Source: Tateyamaria sp947503385 (lineage in GTDB: Bacteria; Pseudomonadota; Alphaproteobacteria; Rhodobacterales; Rhodobacteraceae). Taken from it: a stretch of DNA of 64,000 nucleotides. Location: contig NZ_JBNFZM010000002.1 in assembly GCF_051195235.1 (NCBI RefSeq), positions 1-64,000 on the forward strand, in the 5' to 3' direction. Under the pieces are notes generated by a model that was not told the DNA's origin, made no database searches, and saw nothing but the letters and a program-made list of their open reading frames with translations. The first letter of the stretch is position 1. Each line of letters opens with the position of its first letter. Shown here piece after piece: positions 8,515 to 17,645 of the stretch. The position numbers and the translations under genes were made by a program.

Positions 8515-8784
8515 TCAGTTCAGGAAAAACTCGCCCGTCACATGCCGCCACTCGCCCGCACGCACCATCTTGCGGTGGGTAAAGCGCACCGAATGCAGCG
8601 GCCCTTCGATCTTGTCCTGCCAAAAGGCGATGAACTCAAACAGCTTTGGATGATCCGGCGCCACATCATAATCCTGCCAGACAAAGCTGTTCAGGACCGA
8701 GGTGTAGTCCGGCATTCGGTAGAACATCTCTGCCGTGGTCAGCCCATACCCTTTCAGCATCAATTCGGTCTCGTTTTGTGCCAT
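8515..8784 (-). CDS. usg: Usg family protein
   Basis: 89 residues. It matches the short Usg family found across alphaproteobacteria: ELMLKGYGLTTAEMFYRMPD, then SFVWQDYDVAPDHP, FWQDKIEGPLHSVR and EWRHVTGEF. The function is not established; the name comes from genes linked to trp loci in other species, and there is no trp gene here. The start at 8784 is chosen because the family begins close to ELMLKGY; an in-frame ATG lies at 8796. It is divergent from gyrA. Confidence 0.85.
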   Translation of the reverse strand: MAQNETELMLKGYGLTTAEMFYRMPDYTSVLNSFVWQDYDVAPDHPKLFEFIAFWQDKIEGPLHSVRFTHRKMVRAGEWRHVTGEFFLN

Positions 8785-8902
8785 TTTGCACCCCATTTTT
8801 CTGCCCGTATCCGCAGTGCAGCACAAAAGAACTAAATATCCAATAAAAACAATATACTAGCACCGGAGATCTGCGGCTGCTAACAACTTCCCCCTTCCGG
8901 CA

Positions 8903-8930
8903 TTGCACCTTATCTGTGGTTTCTGATAGA
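8903..8930 (+). promoter_or_regulatory. Possible gyrA promoter
   Basis: A -35 like TTGCAC (8903-8908) and a -10 like GATAGA (8925-8930) are separated by 16 nt and lie about 45 nt before the GTG start of gyrA. The match is modest and there may be others in this 190-nt divergent region. Confidence 0.3.
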
Positions 8931-8974
8931 CTGAAACGCAAGATATAGCTACGCGACAGAACGGGCAGATACAC

Positions 8975-11725
8975 GTGAACGACACGCCGCAACCCCCTGA
9001 AAATGATGATGATTTGACGCCGGAACGGCCCGCCTATGACGGGCCCAGCGTGTCCATCGAAGACGAGATGCGCACGTCCTATCTGGACTACGCCATGTCG
9101 GTCATCGTCTCCCGCGCCATTCCCGATCTGCGTGACGGCCTGAAACCGGTGCACCGTCGCATCCTGTATGCGATGCACGAGACCGGCAACACACACGACA
9201 AGAGCTACCGCAAATCCGCCCGCCCCGTGGGCGACGTGATGGGGAAATACCACCCCCATGGCGACAGCGCGATTTACGATGCGCTGGTGCGCATGGCGCA
9301 GGATTTTTCCATGTCCTTGCCCCTTCTCGACGGCCAGGGCAACTTTGGCTCCATGGACGGCGATAACCCCGCCGCGATGCGCTATACCGAAGTGCGCATG
9401 GACAAGCCTGCCGCCTTTGTGCTGGCCGATATCGACAAGGATACGGTCGATTTTCAGGACAATTACGACGGCAAGGACCGCGAACCAACTGTTCTGCCCG
9501 CCCGCTTTCCCAACATGCTGGTCAACGGCGCAGGCGGCATCGCCGTTGGGATGGCCACCAACATCCCGCCTCACAATCTGGGCGAAGTGGTGGATGCATG
9601 TCTGGCCCTGATCGAAGATCCGGATCTCAGCTCCGAGCAACTCATCGAATATGTCCCCGGCCCCGACTTTCCAACCGGCGGCATCATGCTGGGCCGCTCC
9701 GGCGCGCGCAAAGCCTACCTCGAAGGCCGTGGCAGCGTCATCGTCCGTTCCAAGACCCGGGTCGAAGAAATCCGCCGCGACCGCTACGCCATTGTCATCG
9801 ATGAAATCCCCTATCAGGTGAACAAGGCCACGATGATTGAACGCATCGCCGAGGCCGCGCGCGACAAGCGGATCGAAGGCATTTCGCACGTCCAGGACGA
9901 ATCCGACCGCAACGGCGTCCGTGTGGTGGTCGAACTGAAACGCGACGCCACGGCCGAAGTGGTGCTGAACCAACTGTTCCGCTTCACCCCTATGCAGACG
10001 TCCTTTGGCTGCAACATGCTGGCCCTGAATGGCGGCCGGCCCGAGCAGTTGACCCTGCGCCGGTTCCTGACCTCTTTCCTCGATTTCCGCGAGGAAGTCG
10101 TTATTCGCCGCACCGCGTTTGACCTGCGCAAGGCGCGCGACCGCAGCCATATCCTGTGTGGTCTGGCCGTTGCCGTGTCCAATGTGGACGAAGTTGTGGC
10201 CACCATCCGCTCCTCTGCCGATGGGGCTGAGGCCCGCCAAAAACTGATGGAGCGCCGCTGGCCTGCCGCCGATATCGAAGACTATCTGCGCCTCATCGAT
10301 GACCCGCTGTCGAAAATGCACGACGACGGCACCTATAACCTGACCGAAGTGCAGGCCCGCGCCATCCTCGACCTGCGCCTGCAACGCCTGACCCAGATCG
10401 GGGTCAAGGAGGTGACAGACGAACTTGAACAACTCGCCGCAAAGATCAAGGAATACTTGGAAATCCTCGGTTCACGCGAGCGGATCATGGGCATCATCGC
10501 CACCGAGCTGAGCGAGGTCAAAGACCTTTTTGCCGTGCCCCGCCGCACCGAGATCGTCGACTGGTCCGGCGACATGGAAGACGAGGACCTGATCGAGCGC
10601 GAGGACATGGTCGTGACCGTGACCTCGGGCGGCTACATCAAACGTACGGCCCTCGCTGATTTCCGCAGCCAGCGCCGCGGCGGCAAAGGCGTCGCCGGGA
10701 TGCAGACCAAGGAAGAGGATGTGATCACCACCCTCTTCGTGGCCAACACCCATACGCAGCTGCTGTTCTTCACCACAGACGGGATGGTCTACAAGCTCAA
10801 GACATGGCGCTTGCCGCTGGGCGGGCGCACGTCAAAAGGCAAGGCGATCGTCAACATCCTGCCAATCCCGCAAGGGGTCAGCATCGCGGCCATCATGCCC
10901 GTGGACCGCGACGAAGATGATTGGGACGATTTGCAGGTCGTTTTTGCCACCGATCACGGCACGGTGCGCCGCAACAAACTGTCGGATTTCACCAACGTCA
11001 AAGCCAATGGCAAGATTGCGATGAAGTTCGAAGGCGACAGTGAAGGCTGGACGCTGATCAACGCACGCATTGCGTCGAATGATGATGACGTGATGCTGGT
11101 CACCAATTCCGGCCGCGCAATCCGCTTCCGCGCCGACGATGTGCGTGTGTTCAACAGCCGCGCCTCAACCGGTGTGCGTGGCATCCGCCTGTCGGGCGAT
11201 GATCGTGTCGTGTCGATGTCCGTGATCCGGCATTTCGAGGCAACCTCGGACGAACGCGCCGCCTATCTCAAGATGCGCCGCGCCATGGCGGGTATCGCAG
11301 ATGATCCCGACGCCGTGGACGAGGAAGAAGGCAATGCGGACATGCCACTGCCGCAGGACCGCTATGCCGAGATGTCCGCCGCCGAAAACCTGATCCTCAC
11401 CATCACATCCGGCGGCGCAGGCAAGCTGTCGTCGTCGCAGGATTATCCGTTGCGCGGCCGCGGCGGCATGGGTGTCACCGCTTGGGACAAACGGATGCAG
11501 ACGGGCAATATCGTCGCTTCGTTCCCGGTGGAAATGGACGACCAGATCATGCTCGCCACGTCCAAGGGCCAATCGATCCGCGTGCCCGTGGATGGCATCA
11601 GCTTCCGCTCGCGCAGCGCAGGCGGGGTCAAGGTGTTCAACACCGGCAAAGGCGAAGAAGTCGTAAGCGTCGCTTGGATCGCCGATCAAGGTGAGGACGA
11701 CGCAACAGACACCACCGAGGACTGA
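8975..11725 (+). CDS. gyrA: DNA gyrase subunit A
   Basis: 916 residues from a GTG start. It is the DNA-cleaving subunit of gyrase, working with GyrB as an A2B2 tetramer to introduce negative supercoils. The catalytic tyrosine is Tyr137 in AAMRYTEVR. The quinolone region KYHPHGDSAIYDALVRMAQ has the sensitive-type Ser98 and Asp102 (equivalent to E. coli Ser83 and Asp87). The GyrA box QRRGGKGV, which marks gyrase rather than topoisomerase IV ParC, is present at the start of the C-terminal beta-pinwheel. The C-terminal tail is acidic. A hairpin overlaps the stop codon (11722-11754). Confidence 0.98.
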   Translation: MNDTPQPPENDDDLTPERPAYDGPSVSIEDEMRTSYLDYAMSVIVSRAIPDLRDGLKPVHRRILYAMHETGNTHDKSYRKSARPVGDVMGKYHPHGDSAIYDALVRMAQDFSMSLPLLDGQGNFGSMDGDNPAAMRYTEVRMDKPAAFVLADIDKDTVDFQDNYDGKDREPTVLPARFPNMLVNGAGGIAVGMATNIPPHNLGEVVDACLALIEDPDLSSEQLIEYVPGPDFPTGGIMLGRSGARKAYLEGRGSVIVRSKTRVEEIRRDRYAIVIDEIPYQVNKATMIERIAEAARDKRIEGISHVQDESDRNGVRVVVELKRDATAEVVLNQLFRFTPMQTSFGCNMLALNGGRPEQLTLRRFLTSFLDFREEVVIRRTAFDLRKARDRSHILCGLAVAVSNVDEVVATIRSSADGAEARQKLMERRWPAADIEDYLRLIDDPLSKMHDDGTYNLTEVQARAILDLRLQRLTQIGVKEVTDELEQLAAKIKEYLEILGSRERIMGIIATELSEVKDLFAVPRRTEIVDWSGDMEDEDLIEREDMVVTVTSGGYIKRTALADFRSQRRGGKGVAGMQTKEEDVITTLFVANTHTQLLFFTTDGMVYKLKTWRLPLGGRTSKGKAIVNILPIPQGVSIAAIMPVDRDEDDWDDLQVVFATDHGTVRRNKLSDFTNVKANGKIAMKFEGDSEGWTLINARIASNDDDVMLVTNSGRAIRFRADDVRVFNSRASTGVRGIRLSGDDRVVSMSVIRHFEATSDERAAYLKMRRAMAGIADDPDAVDEEEGNADMPLPQDRYAEMSAAENLILTITSGGAGKLSSSQDYPLRGRGGMGVTAWDKRMQTGNIVASFPVEMDDQIMLATSKGQSIRVPVDGISFRSRSAGGVKVFNTGKGEEVVSVAWIADQGEDDATDTTED

Positions 11726-11754
11726 GGCCTGAACCATAGGGGCTCAGGCCTCAG
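11722..11754 (+). terminator. Hairpin at the gyrA stop codon
   Basis: CTGAGGCCTGA at 11722-11732 pairs perfectly with TCAGGCCTCAG at 11744-11754 around an 11-nt loop. The stem begins at the gyrA stop codon. It is followed by GTGTTT, so it is a weak intrinsic terminator or a 3'-end structure. Confidence 0.6.
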
Positions 11755-11809
11755 GTGTTTCCCAAATATGGCGTGCGGGCCTTTGCCCGCTCCGCAGGGT
11801 TTGGAACGC

Positions 11810-12190
11810 TCAGGGCGATGTCGTGGTAGTGGCCGTGGTCGAACTGTCTGTGCCGTCACCGCCACCAGCCGCCAGTGCGATGGCCACAACGCCAATTGCC
11901 GCGGCACCACCTGCCGTGATCGTACCGCCTTGCAACGCGCCGTTGCCGCCGCCACCGCCACCGCCCGCATTGGCCCGGCGGCACAGCCGCGCGACGGTGC
12001 CGTCGACCGTTGTCGTATCCGGGCGACAATTATAGGCAACGCCGTCTGCGCCGATCACCCGCACGGAATACGTGGTGTCGCCTGTTGCCCCGCCGACGCT
12101 TGCTTGCGTCGTGGCCACGGGTTGCGCCTGTGCAGCCATTGCCGCAACACTCGCAACGCAGCCCATCAAAGCCGTTTTGTACCGATTCAT
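11810..12190 (-). CDS. Small secreted protein with glycine-rich hydrophobic segment
   Basis: 126 residues of no family I recognise. It starts with a signal peptide (MNRYKTALMGCVASVAAMAAQAQP). A region TYSVRVIGADGVAYNCRPD...ARLCRR with two cysteines follows, then a poly-glycine stretch, a hydrophobic segment GGAAAIGVVAIALAAGGG that may cross the membrane, and a Ser/Thr-rich tail. Similar short exported proteins with a Gly/Ala 'AIGVVAIALAAGGG' helix are common in Rhodobacterales, but their role is unknown. It is convergent with gyrA. Confidence 0.7.
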   Translation of the reverse strand: MNRYKTALMGCVASVAAMAAQAQPVATTQASVGGATGDTTYSVRVIGADGVAYNCRPDTTTVDGTVARLCRRANAGGGGGGGNGALQGGTITAGGAAAIGVVAIALAAGGGDGTDSSTTATTTTSP

Positions 12191-12286
12191 CTTGCGTCCT
12201 CACCATTCAGTTCACTGACCGGCAAGGTAGCATGATGCGCAGCGACAGCACGGGGCAAAGCCCGTTAGACATATCAGACCAGCAGT

Positions 12287-13762
12287 TTAAAGCCGATAGA
12301 GCGTGCGGAATTTCGCCTGAAGGTATGCCAGCAATGGTTCTGGACCCGGCGACATGCCGCTGGCCTGCGCGATGGTGTCGCGCGGACTGCGCAAGCCGCC
12401 GTATTTTTGCAGATTTTCCCGCAGCCACCCCGTGGCCGCCGCCGTGTCACCCACAGCCAACTGGTCGTCCAGTCCCGGCACCGCCGACCGCAGCGCCTCG
12501 TACAGACAACCCGCATAGACATTACCAAGGCTATAGGTCGGAAAGTAGCCGAACAGTCCGACGGACCAATGCACATCCTGCAAAACGCCGTGTGATGCGC
12601 GGTCGACCGCATAGCCAAAGTCAGCCTCAAAACGGTCATTCCACGCCGCCTCGAGATCGCGCACGGTCAGATCGCCCGACATCAGCGCCCGCTCCAGATC
12701 AAACCGCAGAAGCACGTGCAGATTGTACTGCACCTCATCCGCTTCGGTGCGGATATAGCCGTTGGATACGGCATTTACCGCCGCGTAAAAGGCATCTTCG
12801 CTGTCGATGCCAAAATCGCCGAACGCATCCCGCATCTGTCCATAAAGCCAGCCCGTAAAGGCGCGGCTGCGTCCCAACTGGTTTTCGTAGATGCGGCTTT
12901 GGCTTTCGTGCACACCCATCGACACGCCCCGGCCCAGAGGGGTCAGCAGATAGGCCCGGTCGATGTTTTGTTCATAACATGCGTGCCCGACCTCGTGGAT
13001 GGTCGAGTAAAAACAGTTGAACGGATCGGACGGGTTCGTCCGCGTCGTGATCCGGACGTCCAGACCGGACCCTGAAGAGAACGGGTGCACCGCCTTGTCG
13101 ATGCGCCCATGCGTCTCATCATAGCCAAAAGCGCGGGCCAGGGTGGCACTCAGCCCAAGCTGGGCGGCCTCGTCAAAGGGTCCCGTGACGCCCTTGGGGG
13201 CGGGTTGGTCCAGAATGGCCGCCCGCAACTCGGTCAGACCGGGCCGCAGCGCGCCGAACATCGCCTCAAGGTCGGCGGCGGTGGTGCCGGGTTCGTAATC
13301 CTCAAGCATTGCGTCATAGACGTCACCGCCCTGCGCCAGTGCCTGACCTTCCTGCCGCTTGAGGCCGATAACTTCGTCCAGAACCGGGGCGAAGGCGGCA
13401 TAGTCGTCGGCGGCCCGCGCCTCAGCCCATTTGCCCTGTGCGTTCGAAGTGACCTTTGCGATTGTCGCGGCGAGGTCTGCGGGCACTTTGGACGCGCGCT
13501 CAAAATTGCGGCGGATTTCCCGCACCTGCGCCTGCCCTGCGGTGTCCAGCACCGACACATCTATCGCCGCCAGCCAGTCGCCAACTTCGGGCGCGGTGCG
13601 GCGCGCGTGCAGTACTTTTTCCAGCGCCGCCATTTCTTCACCCCGTTGCGGCGCAGCGCCGCGGGGCATCACCGTTTCCTGATCCCAGCCAAGACGGCCT
13701 GCCACCTGACCCAGCGCCTGCGTATCATGTTCAAACGCAATCAGTTCATCATAGGCCGTCAT
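12287..13762 (-). CDS. Carboxypeptidase M32 (Taq type)
   Basis: 491 residues, typical of the M32 family of metal-dependent carboxypeptidases. The zinc motif is HEVGH at residues 256-260, preceded by FYSTI; the family motifs HESQSRIYENQLGRS (with the third ligand region) and YIRTEADEVQYNLH follow. It removes C-terminal amino acids in the cytosol. The start codon overlaps the ctaA stop as TGATG (13764-13760), so translation is coupled to heme A synthase although no functional link is known. The longer open frame upstream is inside ctaA and is not used. Confidence 0.95.
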   Translation of the reverse strand: MTAYDELIAFEHDTQALGQVAGRLGWDQETVMPRGAAPQRGEEMAALEKVLHARRTAPEVGDWLAAIDVSVLDTAGQAQVREIRRNFERASKVPADLAATIAKVTSNAQGKWAEARAADDYAAFAPVLDEVIGLKRQEGQALAQGGDVYDAMLEDYEPGTTAADLEAMFGALRPGLTELRAAILDQPAPKGVTGPFDEAAQLGLSATLARAFGYDETHGRIDKAVHPFSSGSGLDVRITTRTNPSDPFNCFYSTIHEVGHACYEQNIDRAYLLTPLGRGVSMGVHESQSRIYENQLGRSRAFTGWLYGQMRDAFGDFGIDSEDAFYAAVNAVSNGYIRTEADEVQYNLHVLLRFDLERALMSGDLTVRDLEAAWNDRFEADFGYAVDRASHGVLQDVHWSVGLFGYFPTYSLGNVYAGCLYEALRSAVPGLDDQLAVGDTAAATGWLRENLQKYGGLRSPRDTIAQASGMSPGPEPLLAYLQAKFRTLYRL

Positions 13763-14919
13763 CACGCAGTCCCCCGGATCGAAGTTGCAATTGGATAGGC
13801 CGCCAGAAAACGTGCCCGCAGGATCAACACCCACAGCACCACAGCGACAAACTGATGCGCAATCGCCAATGGCCACGGCGCACCGTACAGCACCGTCATA
13901 ATGCCCAGCAAGACCTGCAAGGCCAGCATGGCGATCATAGCGTTGAACGCCGTGCGCGTGCGCATATGCGCCGACCGTCGACCACGCAGCCAGACGACCA
14001 CCGCGAAAGCTGCCAGCAGATAGCCTGCAACGCGGTGGATGAATTGCACAAGACCCGGGCTTTCAAAGAAGTTGCGCCACAGCGGCTCCAGCACAAACGC
14101 AGTTTGCGGGAACACCTGCCCCCCCATCAGCGGCCAATCGGTGTAGCTGCGGCCCGCATCAATACCAGCGACCAGCGCACCGATCAGGATCTGCAAAAAG
14201 GCGAAATGCATCAACCCGGTCGAGATCGAGAACAGCCGCGCTTCCCTGTTCCGGCGCGCCTGCATCAGCTCACGTTCCTGACGGCCCAGTTGGAATGTAA
14301 ACCATGCGATGAACCCCAGAATGACAAAGGCAAGGCCCAGATGCGTGGCAAGACGGTAGCTCGCCACGTCCACCATGCCTTCACCGCTGGTCACGCCGCT
14401 TGCGACCATCCACCAGCCGATCGCCCCCTGCAAACCACCAAGCACGCCAATGCCCAACAGCTTGGGCGTCCAGCCTGCCGGAATCTGGCGGCGCACAAGG
14501 AACCACAAAAAGCCCACGGCCCAGACAAGGCCAATCACGCGGCCCAGTTGCCGGTGCCCCCATTCCCACCAATAGATGACCTTGAAATCGGCCATGGTCA
14601 TCCACTGGTTCTGGATGCGCCATTCGTCGATGGCCTTGTACTTGTCAAATTCGGATTGCCAGTCCGCCGCGCTGAGCGGCGGGATTGCCCCGGTGATCGG
14701 ACGCCATTCCGTGATGCTCAGCCCACTATCGGTCAGGCGTGTCAGCCCGCCCACGGCGATCATCACCACCACAAGCACAAACAGGATCATCAGCCAGACG
14801 CGAATGGCACCACGTGCGCCGCCGCGGCCCTTGTCGATCACACCTGTTTCGGCCACCTGTTTTTCGGTGGTGCCAACCTCTTCGAAAATGCTGCGCTGTC
14901 TTGCCATGCCCGGCCCCAT
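13762..14919 (-). CDS. ctaA: Heme A synthase (COX15/CtaA type 2)
   Basis: 385 residues with about eight membrane helices. It oxidises the C8 methyl group of heme O to give heme A for aa3 cytochrome oxidase. Conserved landmarks are GGLTRLTDSGLSITEWRPITG at the first helix, YWWEWGHRQLGR with the heme-ligand histidine, THLGLAF, and FIHRVAGY in the second half. The start could also be the ATG four codons later. ctaB and the cox operon are not in this window. It overlaps the M32 peptidase gene by one base. Confidence 0.95.
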   Translation of the reverse strand: MGPGMARQRSIFEEVGTTEKQVAETGVIDKGRGGARGAIRVWLMILFVLVVVMIAVGGLTRLTDSGLSITEWRPITGAIPPLSAADWQSEFDKYKAIDEWRIQNQWMTMADFKVIYWWEWGHRQLGRVIGLVWAVGFLWFLVRRQIPAGWTPKLLGIGVLGGLQGAIGWWMVASGVTSGEGMVDVASYRLATHLGLAFVILGFIAWFTFQLGRQERELMQARRNREARLFSISTGLMHFAFLQILIGALVAGIDAGRSYTDWPLMGGQVFPQTAFVLEPLWRNFFESPGLVQFIHRVAGYLLAAFAVVVWLRGRRSAHMRTRTAFNAMIAMLALQVLLGIMTVLYGAPWPLAIAHQFVAVVLWVLILRARFLAAYPIATSIRGTA

Positions 14920-14966
14920 CTGATGTTACCGCGCAACCTATGTCGCGCCGTGCAGGGCGTCCAGCG

Positions 14967-15695
14967 TCAGCGCCGATTTGCCCAGCGGACCATCTGACGC
15001 AGCATCCCGTGCAAGGTCTGTGCATCGGACCGTGTCAGCGGCATCCGACTCCAGAGATTGCGTAGATTTACCTTCATGCTGGCGGCTTTGTGCTCGGGAT
15101 AAAAGAACCCCGCTTCGTCCAGCCGTTCCTCGAAATGGCGGGCCAGATGGTCGATCTCTTCGACGCGGGCCCAATCGGTGCCCGCCATTTCGGTGGTCCG
15201 GTGCACGACGTCGGCGCTGGCCCGCATCCATTCATAGCCCACCAGCAGCACGCATTGCGCAAGGTTCAGCGACGGAAAGGCCGGATTCACCGGCACCGAA
15301 ATGATCGCGTTGGCCTGCACGATATCCTCGTTCTCAAGCCCTGCCCGCTCGGGCCCGAACATCACGGCCACATGACCACCTTCGGCAATCCGGCGCGCGG
15401 CGTCCTGCATTGCAGCTTCCGGGCTCAGGACCTCCTTGGTCATGTCCCGTGGGCGCGCGGTGGTGGCATAGACATAGGTGCAGTCCGCCAGCGCAGCGGA
15501 CAGATCGTCAAACACCGGCGCTGCATCCAGTACCCGCCCCGCCCCGCTGGCCATCGCAACGGCTGACGGGTTCGGCCAGCCGTCCCGGGGACCCACAATA
15601 CGCATCCGGTCGAGGCCAAAATTCAGCATCGCCCGCGCGGATGCGCCGATATTCTCGCCCATCTGGGGCCGCGTCAGAACAAAGGTCGGTGTCAT
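14967..15695 (-). CDS. trmJ: tRNA (cytidine/uridine-2'-O-)-methyltransferase TrmJ-like
   Basis: 242 residues of the SPOUT (SpoU) superfamily. Motif 1 is MGENIGASARAMLNFGL with the conserved asparagine and arginine; motif 2 is VAVMFGPERAGLENEDI, and motif 3 is PAFPSLNLAQCVLL, which form the trefoil knot that binds S-adenosylmethionine. TrmJ methylates the ribose at position 32 of several tRNAs. A broader rRNA/tRNA 2'-O-methyltransferase of the same family is the alternative. A copy of a short repeat lies about 50 nt upstream. Confidence 0.88.
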   Translation of the reverse strand: MTPTFVLTRPQMGENIGASARAMLNFGLDRMRIVGPRDGWPNPSAVAMASGAGRVLDAAPVFDDLSAALADCTYVYATTARPRDMTKEVLSPEAAMQDAARRIAEGGHVAVMFGPERAGLENEDIVQANAIISVPVNPAFPSLNLAQCVLLVGYEWMRASADVVHRTTEMAGTDWARVEEIDHLARHFEERLDEAGFFYPEHKAASMKVNLRNLWSRMPLTRSDAQTLHGMLRQMVRWANRR

Positions 15696-15744
15696 GGCAG
15701 GCGTCTATCCCGCACACCGCACCCAAGGCAAGGGCACGCGTCCG

Positions 15745-15779
15745 CCCCGTCTCTGTCCCAAAAAAATCCTCGCCGAAGG
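15745..15779. repeat. Short dispersed repeat, copy 1
   Basis: A 35-nt sequence beginning CCCCGTCTCTGTCCCA, then an A7 run, then TCCTCGCCGAAGG. It reappears at 60501-60534 with one fewer A and one C/G change. On the minus strand it reads as GGCGAGGATT followed by TTGGGACAGAGACGGGG, so it carries a Shine-Dalgarno-like sequence. It lies between trmJ and the ThiE-like gene. Confidence 0.7.
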
Positions 15780-15843
15780 CATAAAAGTTTCAAATCCCAA
15801 CGCTTTCCGCTAGTGCTGCGCCCAAACCAAAAGGACCACGCCA

Positions 15844-16458
15844 ATGCGCCAGCCCGAGCAGCCACAACTCTACCTGCTGACCCCGCCCGTGATCGAACTG
15901 TCACAGTTCCCCGACATGCTGGCGCGGGTGCTCGACACGCATCCTGCCGCTTGCATCCGGCTGGCGCTGGCCACTCGGGACGAGGACAGGATTTCGCGCG
16001 CCGCTGACGTGTGTCGCGCGGTGGCCCATGCCCGCGATGTAGCCATTGTGGTGGACGATCACACCAGCCTTGCGACGCGGCTGGGGCTGGATGGCGTGCA
16101 CCTCACGGATGCCGCCCGGTCTGTGCGCGACGCGCGCAAGGTGTTGGGACCGGACGCGATTGTCGGCAGCTTTTGCGGCACCTCGCGGCACGATGGCATG
16201 ACCGCTGGCGAGGCGGGTGCCGATTACGTTTCCTTTGGTCCGCTCACCGCGCCGGGTGAGGAAGAGGCCGCGGGCACCGAACTCTTTGCATGGTGGACCG
16301 AGATGATCGAGGTGCCGGTCGTCGCCGAAGGTGGCATGACGCCCGCCCATGTGGCCGCGCTGGCGCAGATCACGGACTTTCTGGCCGTCGGAGAGGAGAT
16401 TTGGGGCCACGACGATCCCGCCGCAGCCCTGTCCGATCTGTTGCAGCCCTTGAGTTAA
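15844..16458 (+). CDS. ThiE/TenI-like thiamine phosphate synthase family protein
   Basis: 204 residues with the TIM-barrel pattern of thiamine phosphate synthase: YLLTPP at the start, VVDDHTSLATRLGLDGVHLTD, then DYVSFGPLT and the phosphate loop VVAEGGMTPAHV. True ThiE has KVNDRxDLA and GxSxH/GPxxxTxTK motifs; here the equivalent blocks are divergent (VDDHTSLA, GSFCGTSRHDG), so it may not be the main thiamine enzyme. No other thi gene is next to it. Its TAA overlaps the HupE stop codon on the other strand. Confidence 0.8.
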   Translation: MRQPEQPQLYLLTPPVIELSQFPDMLARVLDTHPAACIRLALATRDEDRISRAADVCRAVAHARDVAIVVDDHTSLATRLGLDGVHLTDAARSVRDARKVLGPDAIVGSFCGTSRHDGMTAGEAGADYVSFGPLTAPGEEEAAGTELFAWWTEMIEVPVVAEGGMTPAHVAALAQITDFLAVGEEIWGHDDPAAALSDLLQPLS

Positions 16459-17645
16459 AGCAACGTGCGTTCAATCACCCAATAGAGCGCGATGACAGCG
16501 ATGATCAGCGACCCGGTCATCGACCACGCGCGAAACATCACCGGATATTCCTCGACCACGCCTTCGACCCCGTCGAGCTTGGCCATATCCGCTGCGCGGC
16601 AGCCCAGCCAAAGGGCAAACGCCGCCATGGCAATCACGGCCAGCTGGCCCAGTTCCACACCGACGTTAAATCCGATCAGCGCGGGAATGAACGTGCCTTC
16701 GGGCAGTCCAAACTCCCCCAGCACAGAGGCAAAACCCAACCCGTGCAACAGGCCAAAGCCGAACACGATCAGCGGACGCCATGTGTTCATGCCACGGGCA
16801 AAGATGTTTTCGACCGCGACATAGACAATCGACGCAGCAATCAGTGGCTCGACGATTGATCCCGGCACGTTCACCAATCCCAGCGCCCCAAGCGCCAGCG
16901 TCACCGTGTGCGCCAGCGTAAACGCACTGACCTGCCACAACAGCGGCCCCAGCCGCGTGGACAGGAAAAACAGGCCCAGCACAAACAGGATATGGTCAAG
17001 GCCTTTGGGCAGGATGTGGTCAAAGCCCACAGGGACATAATCGGCAAAGGTCTGCCAGCCCGTGGCTGCATCGCCACCAGCAAGCGCAATAAGCCCGCTC
17101 GACCCGCCGCCCGAGATCAGGCCGGTAAACGGCTCCTCGACCCCTTGTTGGCGCAGAATGAGATTGCCGGCCCCGTCCGGCCATTCCAACTGAATACCAG
17201 TGGCATCGCGTGGGATGTCGCCGGTCAGCACAACTTCGGACAAGCGCGGCAATTCAAGATTGCGCACTTCCGGAACGGTGACCGACACCAGCGACAGGTC
17301 AACGGACTGGAGCGTGCGCAGCATCGGCAACGCGTTCCACCGATCCACCAATTCTGGCATCCGCGCCGCGACCGCGTCCCCGGACAGCGCCCGCAGGGCA
17401 TCATAATCCTCGGCGTTTTCAAGAGTGTCCGTGTCCAGAACACCATCAAGATCAATGCCGGACAACTGCGCCTCAATGTTCAGCCGCATGATCAGTTCGA
17501 CCTGCCCGTCCGCTACGGTCAGATCGGCAATGCTGGGCACAACTTCGTGAGATGCGGCTTGTCCGACACTCAACGCCAGCCAAAGGCTTGACACCGCCGC
17601 CCAATGCCACAGGCTTGCGTACAGATTTTCCAAAGGCTTCGCCAT
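16455..17645 (-). CDS. HupE/UreJ family membrane protein
   Basis: About 396 residues. It has a signal peptide (…LWLALSVGQAASHE), an exported domain of some 180 residues, and a C-terminal HupE/UreJ-like block of about six helices starting at VGFDHILPKGLDHILFVLGL, with FTLAHTVTLAL and FGLLHGLGFASVLGEFGLP, rich in the His/Asp positions typical of nickel or cobalt permeases of this class. The start at 17645 lies back to back with the DUF4198 start at 17644. The substrate (Ni, Co or another ion) is inferred from family and neighbour, not shown. Confidence 0.8.
   Translation of the reverse strand: MAKPLENLYASLWHWAAVSSLWLALSVGQAASHEVVPSIADLTVADGQVELIMRLNIEAQLSGIDLDGVLDTDTLENAEDYDALRALSGDAVAARMPELVDRWNALPMLRTLQSVDLSLVSVTVPEVRNLELPRLSEVVLTGDIPRDATGIQLEWPDGAGNLILRQQGVEEPFTGLISGGGSSGLIALAGGDAATGWQTFADYVPVGFDHILPKGLDHILFVLGLFFLSTRLGPLLWQVSAFTLAHTVTLALGALGLVNVPGSIVEPLIAASIVYVAVENIFARGMNTWRPLIVFGFGLLHGLGFASVLGEFGLPEGTFIPALIGFNVGVELGQLAVIAMAAFALWLGCRAADMAKLDGVEGVVEEYPVMFRAWSMTGSLIIAVIALYWVIERTLL

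Noticed and set aside
8666..10432. 588-residue minus-strand open frame
   Set aside because: Antisense to gyrA and running into usg; shadow frame.
13456..14997. 513-residue plus-strand open frame
   Set aside because: Antisense to ctaA and the M32 peptidase; Gln/His/Pro-rich with no motif.
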